DNA of 64,000 nucleotides, taken from the NCBI RefSeq assembly GCF_023973825.1, contig NC_090118.1:1037001-1101000 (forward strand). The letters run 5' to 3'. The first letter of the stretch is position 1; the number at the start of each line of letters is the position of its first letter. The translations under genes were made by a program, and so were the position numbers. This stretch comes from Plasmodium brasilianum (Eukaryota > Apicomplexa > Aconoidasida > Haemosporida > Plasmodiidae). Under the pieces are notes generated by a model that did not search any database, was not told the origin of the DNA, and saw only the letters and a program-made list of their open reading frames with translations. Below are positions 63,640 through 64,000 of the stretch, piece after piece.

Positions 63640-64000
63640 TCGTGGTTGCAGTCGTAGTGGTGGCCTCTCTTATAGCCGCACTTGCAGTAAGAACGACGCT
63701 ACCTTCTTGAGCAAAAATACATTCTTCTTTTCTACTCGTTCCAAATATGCAAATATTGCACGTCCGGTCATTTACATAACATGCGGGGCTTATCACAGTG
63801 CCGTCATAGATGCAAACAAGAAATTGTGGTTATGGGGATGGAACAAATATGGGCAAATTGATAATACATATATCAATGAAAAGATAAAAATGAGAGAAAG
63901 GGAAGATCATGACACTTGCAGAAAGATTGGTATTAATTTCTTGGGTTTGAGTAAATCTGGTGGAATAAAACAAGAAGAGAAATGTAATGCATTAGGTGAA
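61880..64000 (+). CDS. RCC1-repeat (beta-propeller) protein, truncated by window end
   Basis: Open from ATG to the window edge, at least 707 residues, single exon so far. RCC1-type blades are recognisable: LLICMGNNNFGQLGFDEN near residue 95, NCGKYHSGVVSKNGFVCLWG with LNCYGQLG near 415-440, GAFHTMLLTYSGHVFTFGCN with AQLG near 515-540, and CGAYHSAVIDANKKLWLWGW with NKYGQI near 635-660. Blades are separated by long insertions: a Lys/Glu/Asn linker, an Asn/Asp/His/Ser run at about 62960-63060 and a Ser/Arg-rich stretch at about 63600-63700. RCC1 proteins are Ran exchange factors or scaffolds for other partners; with such insertions a canonical Ran-GEF is not assured. The start follows an AACAAA leader and has no upstream in-frame Met nearby. 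Confidence 0.85.
62960..63056 (+). repeat. Asn/Asp/His/Ser coding repeats in the RCC1-like gene
   Basis: 12-base units CATAATGACAAC pass into AATAATGACAAC and then 9-base AATAATAGCAGT units, encoding NHND, NNND and NNSS runs between two propeller blades. Confidence 0.95.

Overview
The window is nuclear DNA of a malaria parasite (genus Plasmodium). Evidence: extreme AT bias (coding roughly a quarter G+C, spacers lower, judged by eye), long poly(dA:dT) tracts, Asn/Lys-rich proteins full of low-complexity tandem repeats, short GT..AG introns, and a PITSLRE-like CDK with the long repeat-filled N-terminus typical of Plasmodium CRK1. The gene order (CRK1, large axonemal MSP-domain genes, SAPS, eIF3m, TRAPPC3, RCC1-like) recalls the chromosome 4 core of P. 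falciparum. That is memory, not a search. The abundance of microsatellites suggests a P. malariae/P. ovale-like species, but I cannot name the species with confidence. No subtelomeric multigene family, mobile element, tRNA, rRNA or CRISPR array was seen.

Layout: (1) 1-1429, minus, a multi-exon coiled-coil gene running off the left edge. (2) 3211-5656, plus, a four-exon single-pass membrane protein with a Cys-rich juxtamembrane segment and a problem at its last splice junction. (3) 6893-9343, minus, CRK1 kinase. (4) 11712-14126 and 15233-31809, plus, two tandem genes for MSP/ASH-domain proteins. The second is a ten-exon, about 4,669-residue CFAP47-like protein whose exon phases all close. (5) 33630-37530, minus, a SAPS-domain phosphatase regulatory subunit, interrupted by an apparent frameshift in an A16 tract. 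(6) 42050-43351, plus, eIF3 subunit M. (7) 45252-47597, minus, an Asn-rich protein carrying a SUZ-like motif and a PNRC/Edc-type decapping motif. (8) 47598-56370, an 8.8-kb gene-free, very AT-rich block. (9) 56371-57146, plus, a small Sm-like (Naa38-like) protein. (10) 57390-59436, minus, TRAPPC3/Bet3 in six exons. (11) 59873-60456, minus, a tentative small spliced gene. (12) 61880-64000, plus, an RCC1-repeat protein cut by the right edge.

The genes are ordinary core genes for cell cycle, translation, secretion and protein phosphatase control, plus two neighbouring proteins expected in the flagellum of the male gamete. The most original observations are the SUZ plus PNRC-type motif pair in the otherwise anonymous 781-residue protein, the SAPS frameshift, an SR-dipeptide repeat inserted in the CFAP47-like protein, and the large empty AT-rich block with an isolated hairpin.
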